Source: Nemertoderma westbladi
Lineage: Eukaryota; Xenacoelomorpha; Nemertodermatida; Nemertodermatidae
DNA: 39,698 nt
Direction of reading: 5' to 3'
Assembly: GCA_032718475.1 (NCBI GenBank)
Contig: JAUCBJ010006355.1
Coordinates: forward strand, 1 to 39,698
The translations under genes and the position numbers were made by a program. Position 1 is the stretch's first letter, and each line of letters starts with the position of its first letter. Shown here piece after piece: positions 38,481-39,698 of this stretch. The notes beneath the pieces are model-generated. The model was not told the DNA's origin and did not search any database. It was given only the letters and a program-made list of their open reading frames with translations.

Positions 38481-39698
38481 ACTGACTGACTGACTGATAA
38501 TTATCCAGGTTCAGGCACTTCCTGCCTGGCGATTTTGATGAAATTTTACAAGTGCATTGCTTTGGTGGTTCATAATCGCGTTACAAAATTTCAGATCGAT
38601 TCTACGTGTTCTATTCGATTTATTTAGTTTTTTGACACTATTTTGTCGCGAAATTAAAAGCAATGGTAAAATAACAGCTGGTGTTCATGATGAAATATGG
38701 CTTAATATGTTATACACACAGTCATAGTAAAACGCGTTGGTTGCTAAGTTTTACTAGTAGGCTATAAGGAAAGGCAATGTTTACTCACACATAAGCTGTT
38801 GGTTTCTAATGTATTACCCCATAAGCTGATTGCTCTCCCAGTGCTTCATAAGGTTACTCACTCTGCTATGTTAAGGGGTGGATCAGGAGAATGAATTTTA
38901 ATTTGCACAAAGCAGTGTGTTGTGTCCTATTGCAATTGTTACTCACTGTGGAATCCACAGTGTGGATTGCAAAATGTTTTATAGTTGACCTACAGTATAA
39001 TACAGTAGTTGCATGTATTTAAGGTCATTTGGATCAGTAATTTGTTTCATATTATATTTTTGTTAGTGGTAGCTAAGTTGCATTTTTTATTATGTGGGGC
39101 GAGCCACAAAGTCAGCTAGCCTCACGCCTTGCAGTTTAGACAATTGTTTAGTTTACTTACTGCTGACTGACATAGTTTTTTGTAATAGTCTTGGCTAGGA
39201 TTTTTCCCCCGGGCTCCTTCCAGCCAGCTTGCTGGCTTTCTAGTTAATTAATAGTATTACTATAATTATATTAATATTATAATTAGCACTCCGCCCAAAT
39301 TGAGGGGGGTAACTTATGCCCGAATATTGGCATTCCTTTGGGCTTTTTCTACTAAACGCATTTAGGCGTTGATCTTGTGCGATGGTCATGGTTTAATATT
39401 TACTCTATCTCTAAAATATGGTTAATTGTAATTCTATTTCTATACACCAACCACAGTAAATTTATTTAACATTATCTCTACATCTATGTGAAAGTCGATA
39501 CAATTGAAACTGATATTAATTTTGAAAGCTGCAGTGCGATCAATTTACTTATATGCCTAGGTAATGTCATTAATATGTCAACGTGTTTGATATTAAAATC
39601 AGCGCCTGCGACAAAGTAGGATAAATTTTATTTATTGTAAAATTATCAAGTTTTAATAATATATCGTTAGAATTGAAAACGCAATGCCAGTGAGAGGG
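38481..39698. other. Right end: intergenic and repeat fragments
   Basis: No gene is seen. At 39094 GTGGGGCGAGCCACAAAGT marks another 5' end of the family at 23252. Near 38849 AAGGTTACTCACTCTGC matches 5752. The rest is AT-rich and unassigned. Confidence 0.4.

Noticed and set aside
1-39698. tRNA, rRNA or other structural RNA genes
   Set aside because: I looked for tRNA box B-like and stem patterns on both strands and found none convincing. A covariance-model search would be decisive.

Overview
This is a window of a metazoan nuclear genome, very probably an invertebrate. It has spliced genes with GT-AG introns, AT-rich intergenic DNA, several non-LTR retrotransposon remnants, many small inverted-repeat transposons and a very large intronic minisatellite. 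I could not fix the species from the sequence alone.

Layout. A foldback element (45-834) lies next to a minus-strand gene for a ~900-residue coiled-coil protein (1146-5013). That gene has a tiny first coding exon and one intron. From 5.3 to 11.8 kb there is no host gene, only mobile DNA: a fragment of a repeat family starting GTGGGGCGAGCC, a TA-flanked MITE carrying 51-bp tandem repeats, a dead RTE-type LINE with a second RTE copy inserted in it, and a CR1/L2-like LINE fragment with a hAT-type MITE inserted in it.

The central gene, 12464-32178 on the plus strand, is MED12, the large subunit of the Mediator CDK8/cyclin C kinase module. I reconstruct three coding exons (12464-13948, 25242-28280, 30229-32178), all joined in phase 0, for about 2157 residues, close to the vertebrate length. 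Intron 1 (11.3 kb) holds about 8 kb of a 28-bp minisatellite. Its most common unit type carries a consensus 5' splice site (GGTAAGT), and the unit resembles the true exon 1 donor region. The same intron holds a third RTE copy and a 1.5-kb element with nine CCGCTAGAGGG[C/T] motifs (CTCF-like) spaced 145-156 bp apart. Intron 2 holds a 1-kb TIR element flanked by TAA. The last exon encodes an unusual Gly-Gln-Met repeat tail.

Downstream on the minus strand are an unrecognised 162-residue ORF (32912-33400), with a MITE just upstream of its start, and a 401-residue protein of apparent metallo-beta-lactamase-like/DUF4336-like fold (35849-37054). The right end (37.8-39.7 kb) is degenerate RTE and other repeats.

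The host genes do not form a functional unit. The main theme is a conserved transcription-regulator gene whose intron has been expanded by repeats that carry splice-donor and CTCF-like motifs.
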